Below, piece after piece: positions 44,984 through 52,681 of a DNA stretch of 64,000 nucleotides. The stretch covers positions 62,001 through 126,000 of the forward strand of contig NZ_JADQDR010000007.1 of NCBI RefSeq assembly GCF_015694705.1, read 5' to 3'. The stretch's first letter is position 1. The number at the start of each line of letters is the position of its first letter. Position numbers and translations under genes: made by a program. The notes under the pieces are model-generated. The model saw nothing but the letters and a program-made list of their open reading frames with translations, was not told where the DNA came from and searched no databases. The stretch is from Pontibacter rufus. Its GTDB lineage: Bacteria > Bacteroidota > Bacteroidia > Cytophagales > Hymenobacteraceae.

Positions 44984-45703
44984 ATGAGTCATTTACTTGC
45001 TTTAGAAACCAGTATCCCTGCCCTGCTTGCCGATTTGCAAGGCTTGCCGGCAGCAGCAGGCCTGCGTTATCTGGCTGATAAATTCAGCGGCACGATTGCC
45101 TTCTCTTCCAGCCTCGGCATCGAAGACCAGTTGGTAACGCATTACATTTTCGACAACAAACTGCCCATACGGGTGTTTACACTGGACACGGGCCGCCTTT
45201 TCAACGAAACGTATACTTTGCTGCACAGAACCAACCAGCGCTACGACCAGAAAATAGAAGTATACTTTCCGAAGCATGAGGCTGTGGAGCAGCTGCTGCA
45301 CAACAAGGGCCCGCAGAGCTTCTATGAGTCCCTGGAAAACCGCAAAGAGTGTTGCTTTATCCGTAAAGTGGAGCCGCTAAAGCGGGCGCTGCAGGGCGTA
45401 CAGGTATGGGTAACGGGCCTCCGTGCCGATCAGTCGGATAATCGCCAGAGCATGCAGCTGCTGGAGTGGGATGATAATTTTAAAGTCATCAAGTATAACC
45501 CGCTGCTGGATTATACTTTAGACGATGTGCGCGCAGCCATAAAGGAACACAACATACCCTATAACACCTTGCACGACAAAGGCTTTGTGAGCATCGGCTG
45601 CGCCCCCTGTACCCGCGCCATCCGGGAAGGCGAGAATTTCAGGGCCGGCCGCTGGTGGTGGGAAGACAACTCCAAAAAAGAATGCGGCCTGCACGCCCGG
45701 TAA
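44984..45703 (+). CDS. cysH: Assimilatory adenylyl-sulfate (APS) reductase
   Basis: A 239-residue CysH-family reductase turning APS into sulfite and AMP. It has both cysteine pairs that hold the [4Fe-4S] cluster of the APS-using type, Cys123-Cys124 (KECCFIRKVEP) and Cys206-x-x-Cys209 (GCAPCTR), and the catalytic Cys234 in KKECGLH. PAPS-specific enzymes lack the cluster pairs, and no cysC APS kinase is present in the operon, so APS is the expected substrate. The frame is open to 44876, but the family begins near the ATG at 44984. First structural gene after the riboswitch and leader peptide. Confidence 0.93.
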   Translation: MSHLLALETSIPALLADLQGLPAAAGLRYLADKFSGTIAFSSSLGIEDQLVTHYIFDNKLPIRVFTLDTGRLFNETYTLLHRTNQRYDQKIEVYFPKHEAVEQLLHNKGPQSFYESLENRKECCFIRKVEPLKRALQGVQVWVTGLRADQSDNRQSMQLLEWDDNFKVIKYNPLLDYTLDDVRAAIKEHNIPYNTLHDKGFVSIGCAPCTRAIREGENFRAGRWWWEDNSKKECGLHAR

Positions 45704-45706
45704 ATC

Positions 45707-45779
45707 AGACAAAGGACTGATTGACAAAAGACAAAGGAGTTCTTTACTAAGCCGTCTTTTGTCAATCAGTCCTTTGTCT
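45707..45779. repeat. Perfect 26-bp inverted repeat between cysH and cysD
   Basis: Arms 45707-45732 and 45754-45779 are exactly complementary over 26 bases, with a 21-base loop. It begins 3 bases after the cysH stop codon and ends 51 bases before the cysD start. As RNA it would be a very stable hairpin inside an operon. Confidence 0.85.
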
Positions 45780-45830
45780 AGCAGTCACTTGTCAAAAGAA
45801 GAATACGAGAATCAATATAAGAATAAAGAA

Positions 45831-46739
45831 ATGAGCACAAGACATCTTGATTACCTTGATCAGCTGGAGGCAGAAGCTATCCATATTATGCGCGAGGTAG
45901 CGGGGCAGTTCCAGAAACCGGCGCTGCTGTTTTCGGGTGGTAAAGATTCTATTACGCTGGTGCGCCTGGCTGAAAAGGCATTTCGCCCGGGCAAGTTTCC
46001 GTTTCCGCTGGTGCATATCGATACTGGCCATAATTTCCCGGAAGCCATCCAGTACCGCGACGAGCTGGCCGAACGCTTGGGCGAAAAGCTGATTGTGCGC
46101 CACGTAGAAGATACCATCAAAAAGCAAAGCCTGTCGGAGCCGACCGGCCGCTATGCCAGCCGCAACGGACTGCAGACCTATACTTTGCTGGAAACGATTG
46201 AGGAATTTGGCTTTGATGCCTGCATTGGCGGCGCCCGCCGCGACGAGGAAAAAGCCCGTGCCAAGGAACGCATCTTTTCAGTGCGTGACGAGTTTGGCCA
46301 GTGGGACCCTAAACGCCAGCGTCCCGAACTGTGGAATATTTACAACGGCCGTGTCCGCAAAGGGGAGAATGTGCGCGCTTTCCCTATCTCTAACTGGACG
46401 GAGCTGGACGTATGGAACTACATCAAGCGGGAGAATATTGCCCTGCCTAACATATACTATACCCACGAGCGCGAGTGCCTGGTACGCGACGGCAAACTGA
46501 TGGCTTCGTCTGACTTTATTTTCCGGGAGCCGGAAGATGTAGTGGTAAAAAAGCAGGTACGTTTCCGCACCGTAGGCGACATGACCTGTACCGCTGCCGT
46601 AGAATCGGTGGCTTTTGACGTGGACAGCGTAATTGCTGAAATTCTGGAATCAAAATTGAGCGAGCGCGGCGCCACCCGTATCGACGACAAACTATCGGAA
46701 ACCGCTATGGAAGACCGTAAAAAAGGAGGCTATTTTTAA
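45831..46739 (+). CDS. cysD: Sulfate adenylyltransferase subunit 2
   Basis: A 302-residue ATP sulfurylase catalytic subunit; with CysN it makes APS from ATP and sulfate. The PP-loop is ALLFSGGKDSITLVRLAEKA; LVHIDTGHNFPEAIQYRD and IGGARRDEEKARAKERIFS are family blocks, and the C-terminus ends in KKGGYF. The frame reaches upstream to 45759, but that part runs into the inverted repeat, and MSTRHLDYLDQLEAEAI at 45831 fits the family start. cysN follows 1 bp after the stop. Confidence 0.96.
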   Translation: MSTRHLDYLDQLEAEAIHIMREVAGQFQKPALLFSGGKDSITLVRLAEKAFRPGKFPFPLVHIDTGHNFPEAIQYRDELAERLGEKLIVRHVEDTIKKQSLSEPTGRYASRNGLQTYTLLETIEEFGFDACIGGARRDEEKARAKERIFSVRDEFGQWDPKRQRPELWNIYNGRVRKGENVRAFPISNWTELDVWNYIKRENIALPNIYYTHERECLVRDGKLMASSDFIFREPEDVVVKKQVRFRTVGDMTCTAAVESVAFDVDSVIAEILESKLSERGATRIDDKLSETAMEDRKKGGYF

Positions 46740-46740
46740 C

Positions 46741-47994
46741 ATGGATATACTACGATTTATTACCGCTGGCAATGTAGACGACGGCAAAAGCACCCTCATC
46801 GGCAGATTGCTGTACGATACCAAACAGATATACCTCGACCAGCTCGAAGCCATGGAAAGCTCCGGCCGCGTAAATGAAGATGGCGACGTAGACTTGTCGC
46901 TGCTGACAGATGGATTAAAAGCAGAGCGCGAGCAGGGCATTACCATCGATGTGGCTTATAAGTATTTCAACACCGATAAGCGCAAGTTTATTATTGCGGA
47001 TGCACCGGGCCACATACAGTATACCCGCAACATGGTAACGGGCGCTTCCAACTCTAACCTATCTATTATTCTGGTAGATGCGCGCAAAGGCGTGCAGGAG
47101 CAAACGCGCCGCCACTCCATTATCTCATCGCTGCTGGGCATTCCGCACCTGGTTATTTGCGTCAACAAAATGGATCTGGTGGGCTACGACGAAGCTGTTT
47201 TCAACCAGATTGTAGCAGACTATACCCGCTTCTCCAAGAAGCTGCACACCCGCGACATCACGTTTATACCTGTCAGCGCGTTGCGAGGCGACAACATTGC
47301 GGCCGCGTCTACGGGCATGCCGTGGTACAAAGGACCCAGCCTGCTACAGCACCTGGAGGAGGTTCCGGTTGCTTCAGATGTAAACCTGGACGATGCCCGT
47401 TTCCCGGTGCAATACGTTATCCGTCCGCTTACAGCCAGCCACCACGACTACCGCGGCTATGCCGGCAAAGTTATCAGCGGCACTTACCGCAAAGGCGACA
47501 AAGTAAGCATTATGCCATCCGGCCAAATTTCTACAGTTAAATCCGTAGAGATAGGCGGCTCAGTACTGGAAGAAGCTTTTGCTCCCATGTCGGTGGTATT
47601 ACAGCTGGAAGATGAAGTAGACATCAGCCGCGGCGATGTGATAGTGAAGCAGGCAGATAACCTGGAAGTAGCGCAGGAATTTGAAGCACTGGTATGCTGG
47701 ATGCACAACAAACCCCTAAAGTCCGGCGCCAAATTGCTGCTGCGCCACAATGCTTCGGAAACGCGCTGCGTGGTAAGGGAGATACAGTATAAAGTAGATG
47801 TAAATACCCTCGACCACGAGGAAGATATAGAAGAGGTACAGCTCAACGACATCTGCCGTGTGCTGGTAAAAACCGCTGCGCCATTACTGCTCGACAAGTA
47901 TGAAGACAATCGCTCCAACGGCGGGTTTATACTTGTAGATGAAACCTCCTTCGCCACTGTTGGCGCAGGTATGGTGGCGGAAGTTGTGTATTAA
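46741..47994 (+). CDS. cysN: Sulfate adenylyltransferase subunit 1 (GTPase)
   Basis: A 417-residue EF-Tu-like GTPase subunit that drives APS formation by CysD. G motifs: GNVDDGKST (P-loop), ADAPGH (G3) and VNKMD (G4), then two beta-barrel domains. The length is that of CysN alone; there is no fused CysC kinase domain, in line with an APS-using CysH. Third structural gene of the plus-strand operon. Confidence 0.96.
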   Translation: MDILRFITAGNVDDGKSTLIGRLLYDTKQIYLDQLEAMESSGRVNEDGDVDLSLLTDGLKAEREQGITIDVAYKYFNTDKRKFIIADAPGHIQYTRNMVTGASNSNLSIILVDARKGVQEQTRRHSIISSLLGIPHLVICVNKMDLVGYDEAVFNQIVADYTRFSKKLHTRDITFIPVSALRGDNIAAASTGMPWYKGPSLLQHLEEVPVASDVNLDDARFPVQYVIRPLTASHHDYRGYAGKVISGTYRKGDKVSIMPSGQISTVKSVEIGGSVLEEAFAPMSVVLQLEDEVDISRGDVIVKQADNLEVAQEFEALVCWMHNKPLKSGAKLLLRHNASETRCVVREIQYKVDVNTLDHEEDIEEVQLNDICRVLVKTAAPLLLDKYEDNRSNGGFILVDETSFATVGAGMVAEVVY

Positions 47995-48015
47995 ACGTTA
48001 CTTTGTACCTGGATG

Positions 48016-48154
48016 CCGCAAGTTTAGCGACAGCGTAACTTGTGGCTTTTCATGTGGCAAGTTTTTAACTTGCGAGCATATATAGTATAACCTGCGCAAG
48101 TTGAAAACTTGCTGCCATTTACTACCACAAGTTACGTTATCGCTAAACTTGCGG
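48016..48154. repeat. Nested inverted repeat after cysN
   Basis: Outer arms of 30 bases (48016-48045 and 48125-48154, beginning CCGCAAGTTTAGCGA) match with two or three mismatches. Inside lies a second pair made of GGCAAGTTTTTAACTTGCG and its near complement. The whole element is about 139 bp and lies between cysN and osmC. It looks like a compound palindromic repeat and would form a long cruciform or RNA stem. Confidence 0.8.
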
Positions 48155-48178
48155 GATGAGCCTTTTATAGCAGTCTTT

Positions 48179-48186
48179 TATCTTTG
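48179..48186 (+). promoter_or_regulatory. Candidate -7 box for osmC
   Basis: TATCTTTG matches TAnnTTTG and lies 9 bases before the ATG. No TTTG at the expected -33 distance, so the promoter is only half supported; it may give osmC expression independent of the riboswitch. Confidence 0.4.
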
Positions 48187-48195
48187 TCAAAAAAT

Positions 48196-48621
48196 ATGCA
48201 GGTAAATTTAAAACGTATAGATCAGGATTTCCATTTTGAGGCGACGGGCACTTCAGGCATCGCCGTCAACATCGACGGCTCCCCGGAGATTGGCGGCCAC
48301 AATGCGGGCGCGCGGCCGATGGAACTGTTGCTGATGGGCCTGGGTGGCTGCAGCGCTATCGACGTTATCCAGATTTTAAAAAAGCAGCGCCAGCAGATTG
48401 ATTCTTTTGATATCAAAGTAGATGCGGAACGCGAAAGCGGCCAGGTACCCTCCGTATTCAAAAGCATCCATGTGCATTTTATACTTGGCGGCCCGCTCGA
48501 AGCAGAAAAAGTACGCAAGGCCATTGACCTGTCGCTGGAAAAATACTGCTCGGTAGCAGCCATACTTTACAAAACCGCCACGATCACGCATTCTTTTGAA
48601 GTAAATCCGACAGCAAGTTGA
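48196..48621 (+). CDS. OsmC family protein
   Basis: A 141-residue OsmC/Ohr-fold protein. The family cysteines are present: GGCSAIDVIQILKKQRQ (first Cys) and the second in EKYCSVAAILYKTA. Such proteins reduce organic hydroperoxides or act on sulfur compounds; the place at the end of the cysteine operon fits a redox or sulfur role. The start is taken at ATG 48196 rather than the TTG at 48184, which lies inside the -7 box. Followed by a strong terminator. Confidence 0.9.
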   Translation: MQVNLKRIDQDFHFEATGTSGIAVNIDGSPEIGGHNAGARPMELLLMGLGGCSAIDVIQILKKQRQQIDSFDIKVDAERESGQVPSVFKSIHVHFILGGPLEAEKVRKAIDLSLEKYCSVAAILYKTATITHSFEVNPTAS

Positions 48622-48671
48622 TTTGGAAATTTGGAGAGGTGCTATACGTCACCGCTCCCGCTATCAAGTAT

Positions 48672-48706
48672 AAAAGCCGTTCGTCAGAGTTTGACGAACG
48701 GCTTTT
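48672..48706. terminator. Intrinsic terminator after osmC
   Basis: AAAAGCCGTTCGTCA (48672-48686) pairs exactly with 48692-48706 around a 5-base loop, with T and A runs at the ends. It closes the plus-strand sulfur operon and may also serve the convergent metZ operon. Confidence 0.9.
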
Positions 48707-48741
48707 GCCTTCCTGACTATACTATACTTATACTTTCCAAA

Positions 48742-48822
48742 GACCTCGCGGTGTGCGCAGCTCCTGCGAGCATCTGAGTACTGGCATCAGACGCTCGCAG
48801 GAGCTGCGCACGCTGCGAGGTC
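48742..48822. repeat. 36-bp near-perfect inverted repeat between the convergent operons
   Basis: Arms 48742-48777 and 48787-48822 pair over 36 bases with one A-C mismatch and two G-T wobbles; the loop is 9 bases. Lying 16 bp past the metZ stop, it probably terminates the minus-strand operon, but it is far longer than a terminator needs to be. Core sequence GCGCAGCTCCTGCGAGC. Confidence 0.8.
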
Positions 48823-48838
48823 AGGTTATACTTTATTT

Positions 48839-50011
48839 CTAAACCGTTACTTTCTCCAGCGCCTGCTCGATGTCTTCGATGATGTCGTTTATACTTTCCA
48901 GTCCAACCGAAATACGGATCAGGCCGGGCGTGATGCCGGTTGCCTGTCTTTCTTCTTCTGTCAGTTTGGAATGTGTGGTAGAGGCCGGATGCGTTACGAT
49001 GGTACGGGTATCGCCCAGGTTAGAAGTAATGCTGATCATCTTCAGGTTATCAATGAACTGCTGCGCTCCTTTATAGCCGCCTTTCACCGAAAAAGTAACA
49101 ATGCCACCGCCCTGCTTCATCTGCTTTTTAGCCAGTTCATACTGCGGAAACGAAGGCAGAAACGGATAGCGCACTTCTTCCAGGGCATCATTCTTCTCGA
49201 GCACCTGCGCCAGTTGCAGCGCGTTTTCACAATGCCGCTCTATGCGCAGCGACAATGTTTCGAGGCTTTTTGAAATCACCCAAGCATTAAACGGCGACAT
49301 GGCAGGCCCGGTATGGCGCGCAAAGAAACGTATCTCCGCTATCAGATCTTTGCGGCCTACAACCAAGCCACCCATTACGCGACCCTGGCCATCCATGTAT
49401 TTGGTAGCCGAATGCACTACCAGGTCGGTTCCATAATCGGTAGGCGTCTGCAGTATGGGTGTGGCGAAGCAGTTATCCACCACCAGAATCAGGTTATACT
49501 TGCGTTTGAGCTCTCCCAGCCATTCCAGGTCAATCAGCTCGAGGCCCGGGTTAGAGGGGCTTTCCACCACAATCATTTTGGTAGCCGGCGTAATCAGGCT
49601 TTCCCAGGTTTCGGGCGCACTGGCATCGGCGTACGAATGCGTGATTCCCCACTTCGCAAATACACTTGTAAGCAGCTGGTGTGTAGAACCGAACACCGCA
49701 CGGGCAGCCAGCACATGGTCGCCGGACTGCAGCAGCGCCGCCATACTCGAAAATACGGCAGCCATTCCGGATGCAAAGGCAAAGCCATCTTCCGCCTTTT
49801 CCAGGTAACACATTTTATCCAGCAACTCATCCACATTCGGGTTGGAGAAGCGCGAGTAAATATTACCTTCTTCCTCATTGGCAAACACCGCCCGGGCCTG
49901 TTCCGCATCTTCAAACATGAAACTGGAGGTCAGGTATAAGGGCACCGAGTGCTCGCGGTTCTGTGAGCGTTTTGCCTGTATGCGGATGGCTTTTGTTTCT
50001 TTATCAGACAT
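48839..50011 (-). CDS. metZ: O-succinylhomoserine/O-acetylhomoserine sulfhydrylase
   Basis: A 390-residue PLP enzyme of the Cys/Met metabolism family that adds sulfide to an activated homoserine to give homocysteine. Pyridoxal lysine is Lys204 in HSATKYMDGQGRV; other blocks are IYSRFSNPNVDELLDKM, FASGMAAVFSSMAALL, and SNLGDTRTIVTHPASTTHSKL. The pattern is of MetZ. It lies last in the minus-strand operon and uses the sulfide made by the upstream reductase, which explains why SAM controls the operon. Confidence 0.9.
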   Translation of the reverse strand: MSDKETKAIRIQAKRSQNREHSVPLYLTSSFMFEDAEQARAVFANEEEGNIYSRFSNPNVDELLDKMCYLEKAEDGFAFASGMAAVFSSMAALLQSGDHVLAARAVFGSTHQLLTSVFAKWGITHSYADASAPETWESLITPATKMIVVESPSNPGLELIDLEWLGELKRKYNLILVVDNCFATPILQTPTDYGTDLVVHSATKYMDGQGRVMGGLVVGRKDLIAEIRFFARHTGPAMSPFNAWVISKSLETLSLRIERHCENALQLAQVLEKNDALEEVRYPFLPSFPQYELAKKQMKQGGGIVTFSVKGGYKGAQQFIDNLKMISITSNLGDTRTIVTHPASTTHSKLTEEERQATGITPGLIRISVGLESINDIIEDIEQALEKVTV

Positions 50012-50094
50012 GAATCAGATTGTTGATAGTTGAATGCTTGGTTGTTAAATTGTTAAATGGGTTTGCTGGTGCGGGCTTGCAGTTGGTATTTATT

Positions 50095-50139
50095 CTGCAG
50101 GTGCTGGTGCGAGCTGCAAGCTCGCACCAGCACCTGCAG
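50095..50139. repeat. Perfect 21-bp palindromic repeat
   Basis: Arms 50095-50115 and 50119-50139 (core GGTGCGAGCT/AGCTCGCACC) are exact complements with a 3-base loop. Related cores occur at 60008-60030, 60220-60242 and 60267-60289, so this is a dispersed palindromic element. It lies between the fusion gene and metZ inside the minus-strand operon. Confidence 0.8.
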
Positions 50140-50222
50140 AGGAGCCATAGGCGCGCATCTGCAGATGCAAATTATTGAATGGAGGCAGTATGAACGGTTT
50201 AACCATTCAACAATCTACACCA

Positions 50223-51746
50223 TCACCCCATAAACGCCATAAAGATAAGGCGCAAACTAACAACTATCACCACAATGCCCACCGTAATCATCATTGTTTT
50301 AACCGGAAGCCTGCGGGCAAGTATAGCGCCAAGGGGCGCTGAAATCATGCCGCCAATAATGAGTCCGACTATAACCTGCCAATGCGAGATACCGGCGAGT
50401 GAGATAAAGGTAGCCGCGCTGGCAAACGAAACGAAGAATTCAGCCAGATTTACGGAGCCGATTGTGTACATCGGGTGCCTGCCTTTGGCTATCAGCGTGG
50501 AAGACACAATCGGACCCCAGCCGCCGCCGCCAATCGCATCCAGAAAACCGCCCGCAGTGGCCAGAAATCCCAGACGCTTGACAGGGCTCTTCCGGTTGCG
50601 CTTGCGCAGGGTTTTGCGGATAATCAGCACGCCCAGAACTAAAGTATAGCAGGCCACCACAGGCTTGATGAGGTAGAGGTATGCTTCCATACTATAAAGC
50701 AGGTAGGCACCGCAAATGGCACCCAGCACCCCCGGCAGCACCAGCGATTTGAACAGCTTGCTGTTTACGTTGCCAAACTTTAGGTGCATCAGTCCGGAAA
50801 CGCCCGAAGTAAAAATTTCGGAGGCGTGTACGCTCGCGCTGGCCGCCACAGGCGTTACGCCGAAACTGAGCAGGAAAGTGGTTGCGCTGACGCCATAGGC
50901 CATCCCCAGCGCACCGTCAATCAGTTCGGCTACAAAGCCGGCCAGTATGTATACCAGTATGTCTGAATCTACCTGCGACACCGCCTGCATCGCGAAATGG
51001 GCAATGCTGCGCATGGGGATGTAACTGAACAGCAGGTGCCCTGTTACCATCAGGGAAATAGCCGCCAGCACCAGCAACAAAATATACTTTGTACTGTATC
51101 TGCTCTGCTTCTTTGTGGCCGGGCTTACCAGCACATCCGTAATTTCGTTCAGGCGCTTTACTTTTTCTGAGAAATCGCCCGAAAGCTTTGCGCGGATCTG
51201 CGTGAGTTTGTCCAGCACCTGTTCCATCTCGTCTGGCAAGGCTTCGTTCAGTACTTCTTTTATCCGCTTCGCCACCGTTGGTGACTTGCCATTGGTGGAA
51301 ATGGCCAGCTTCAGACTTCCCTTCTGCACAATGGAGCCCAGATAGAAATCGCATTGCTCCGGTGTATCGGCTACATTGGCCAGTATTTTTCGCGACTTAG
51401 CCAGATCCCGGATAGCGCGGTTCAGCACCGCATCGTCGGTTGCAACCAGCACAATATCTTTGCCCGTCAGATCTTCGTCTGCAAAATCACGCTGCTGCAG
51501 CGCCAGGTTCGGATGCAGCGCGGCCAACGTATAAATCTCAGGGTGAATGTCGGGCGCTACCAGCGTTACAGCTGCTTGCGGGCTGTTTTTAAGTATGGCA
51601 TTCAGCTTTTCCAGGCCCACGGCGCCGCCACCAACTACCAGCGTCTGCAGTTCCTCGAGCTTTAAAAAAACCGGGAAAAGCGGATTGGCCGGCGGCGCGA
51701 CACTGGCGGGCAGTGTTGTTTCAGCTGCTTGAGAGTGGGTGCTCAT
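50223..51746 (-). CDS. Fused siroheme-type dehydrogenase (CysG N-terminal) and TSUP/TauE permease
   Basis: A 507-residue fusion. Residues about 20-210 match the precorrin-2 dehydrogenase/ferrochelatase half of CysG: PVFLKLEELQTLVVGGGAVG (NAD-binding), VLVATDDAVLNRAIRDLAKS, NVADTPEQCDFYLGSIVQKG and LAISTNGKSPTVAKRIKEVL. Residues about 222-507 form eight or so membrane spans of a TSUP/TauE permease (FVAELIDGALGMAYGVSATT, FLDAIGGGGWGPIVSSTLIA). The first half should finish siroheme for sulfite reductase next door; the second is probably a sulfate importer or a sulfite exporter. It follows the uroporphyrinogen methyltransferase gene (21 bp apart). The frame is continuous with no sign of a join error. 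Confidence 0.9.
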   Translation of the reverse strand: MSTHSQAAETTLPASVAPPANPLFPVFLKLEELQTLVVGGGAVGLEKLNAILKNSPQAAVTLVAPDIHPEIYTLAALHPNLALQQRDFADEDLTGKDIVLVATDDAVLNRAIRDLAKSRKILANVADTPEQCDFYLGSIVQKGSLKLAISTNGKSPTVAKRIKEVLNEALPDEMEQVLDKLTQIRAKLSGDFSEKVKRLNEITDVLVSPATKKQSRYSTKYILLLVLAAISLMVTGHLLFSYIPMRSIAHFAMQAVSQVDSDILVYILAGFVAELIDGALGMAYGVSATTFLLSFGVTPVAASASVHASEIFTSGVSGLMHLKFGNVNSKLFKSLVLPGVLGAICGAYLLYSMEAYLYLIKPVVACYTLVLGVLIIRKTLRKRNRKSPVKRLGFLATAGGFLDAIGGGGWGPIVSSTLIAKGRHPMYTIGSVNLAEFFVSFASAATFISLAGISHWQVIVGLIIGGMISAPLGAILARRLPVKTMMITVGIVVIVVSLRLIFMAFMG

Positions 51747-51767
51747 CGTGTTGTTTATACTTTAGGT

Positions 51768-52601
51768 TCAGGCTGCAACAAATCCTTGCTGCTGCAGGCC
51801 GAATTCCAGGGTATAGCGCAGCGATGGATGATAGGCCACCACCTCTCCGATAACGATGATGGCTGGCGCACCCACGGCATTCGCCTGCACGCGTTCCACA
51901 ATGTTATGGATGTTGCCGATGGCGATTTTCTCATCCGGCATTGATCCGTTCTGGATAACGGCAACAGGCAAATCGGCCCTGCCCGCCAAAGTATAAATTT
52001 CGGCAATCTGCGCCAGTTTGCCCAGCCCCATCAGGATAATAACGCTCGCGCTGGATTGTGCAGCGAGCGGAATGTCCTTTGAGATTTCGCCGGAACTGGT
52101 GGTGCCCGTAATCACCCAGAAGCTCTCGTTCACGCCACGGATGGTGAGCGGAATCTGCTGCAATTCCGGCACGGCAATGCTGCTGGAAATACCCGGCACA
52201 ACCGCCGTTGCGATGTTAAACTTATCCGCATGTGCAAGTTCCTCATAGCCGCGGCCAAACACGAAAGAGTCGCCGCCCTTCAGGCGCACCACATGGCCGT
52301 GCGACAAGGCAAACTTTACGATGAGTTCGTTGATCTCGCCCTGCTTGTAGCTGTGCTGCCCGGCACGCTTGCCCACGTATACTTTAAGCGCCGCTGCGGG
52401 TGCATACTGCAACAACTCCGGGCTTATGAGTGCATCATACAGCACCACATCGGCCTGCTGCAGGGCTTTTATGCCTTTCATGGTGATAAGGTCCGGATCG
52501 CCGGGACCGGCACCTACCAGCGTTAGCTTTGGCTGTTTATCTGAAGCAGGCTGCGCCGGTCCTTGCCGGCTGCCTGTTATATCTTTTCTTGTTAATGCCA
52601 T
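51768..52601 (-). CDS. cobA: Uroporphyrinogen-III C-methyltransferase
   Basis: A 277-residue SAM-dependent methyltransferase making precorrin-2 for siroheme. Family blocks: LTLVGAGPGDPDLITMKG at the start, VVLYDALISPELL, VRLKGGDSFVFGRGYEE and VVPGISSSIAVPELQQIPLTIRG. It supplies the neighbouring CysG-like dehydrogenase and finally sulfite reductase. Separated from the reductase gene by 80 bp in the same operon. A short N-terminal extension of about 22 residues (TGSRQGPAQPASDKQ) precedes the domain. Confidence 0.95.
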   Translation of the reverse strand: MALTRKDITGSRQGPAQPASDKQPKLTLVGAGPGDPDLITMKGIKALQQADVVLYDALISPELLQYAPAAALKVYVGKRAGQHSYKQGEINELIVKFALSHGHVVRLKGGDSFVFGRGYEELAHADKFNIATAVVPGISSSIAVPELQQIPLTIRGVNESFWVITGTTSSGEISKDIPLAAQSSASVIILMGLGKLAQIAEIYTLAGRADLPVAVIQNGSMPDEKIAIGNIHNIVERVQANAVGAPAIIVIGEVVAYHPSLRYTLEFGLQQQGFVAA

Positions 52602-52681
52602 CTTCTTACTAGAGTTTTGAATGACTGAATTTTGAATGAGTGAATAATGAAATCTAATTAGTCATTCATTCTAAATTTAAA

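Noticed and set aside
48016-48154. Possible CRISPR-like or riboswitch interpretation of the repeated AAGTT words
   Set aside because: The repeats are a single nested inverted pair, not evenly spaced direct repeats, and there is no conserved aptamer core.
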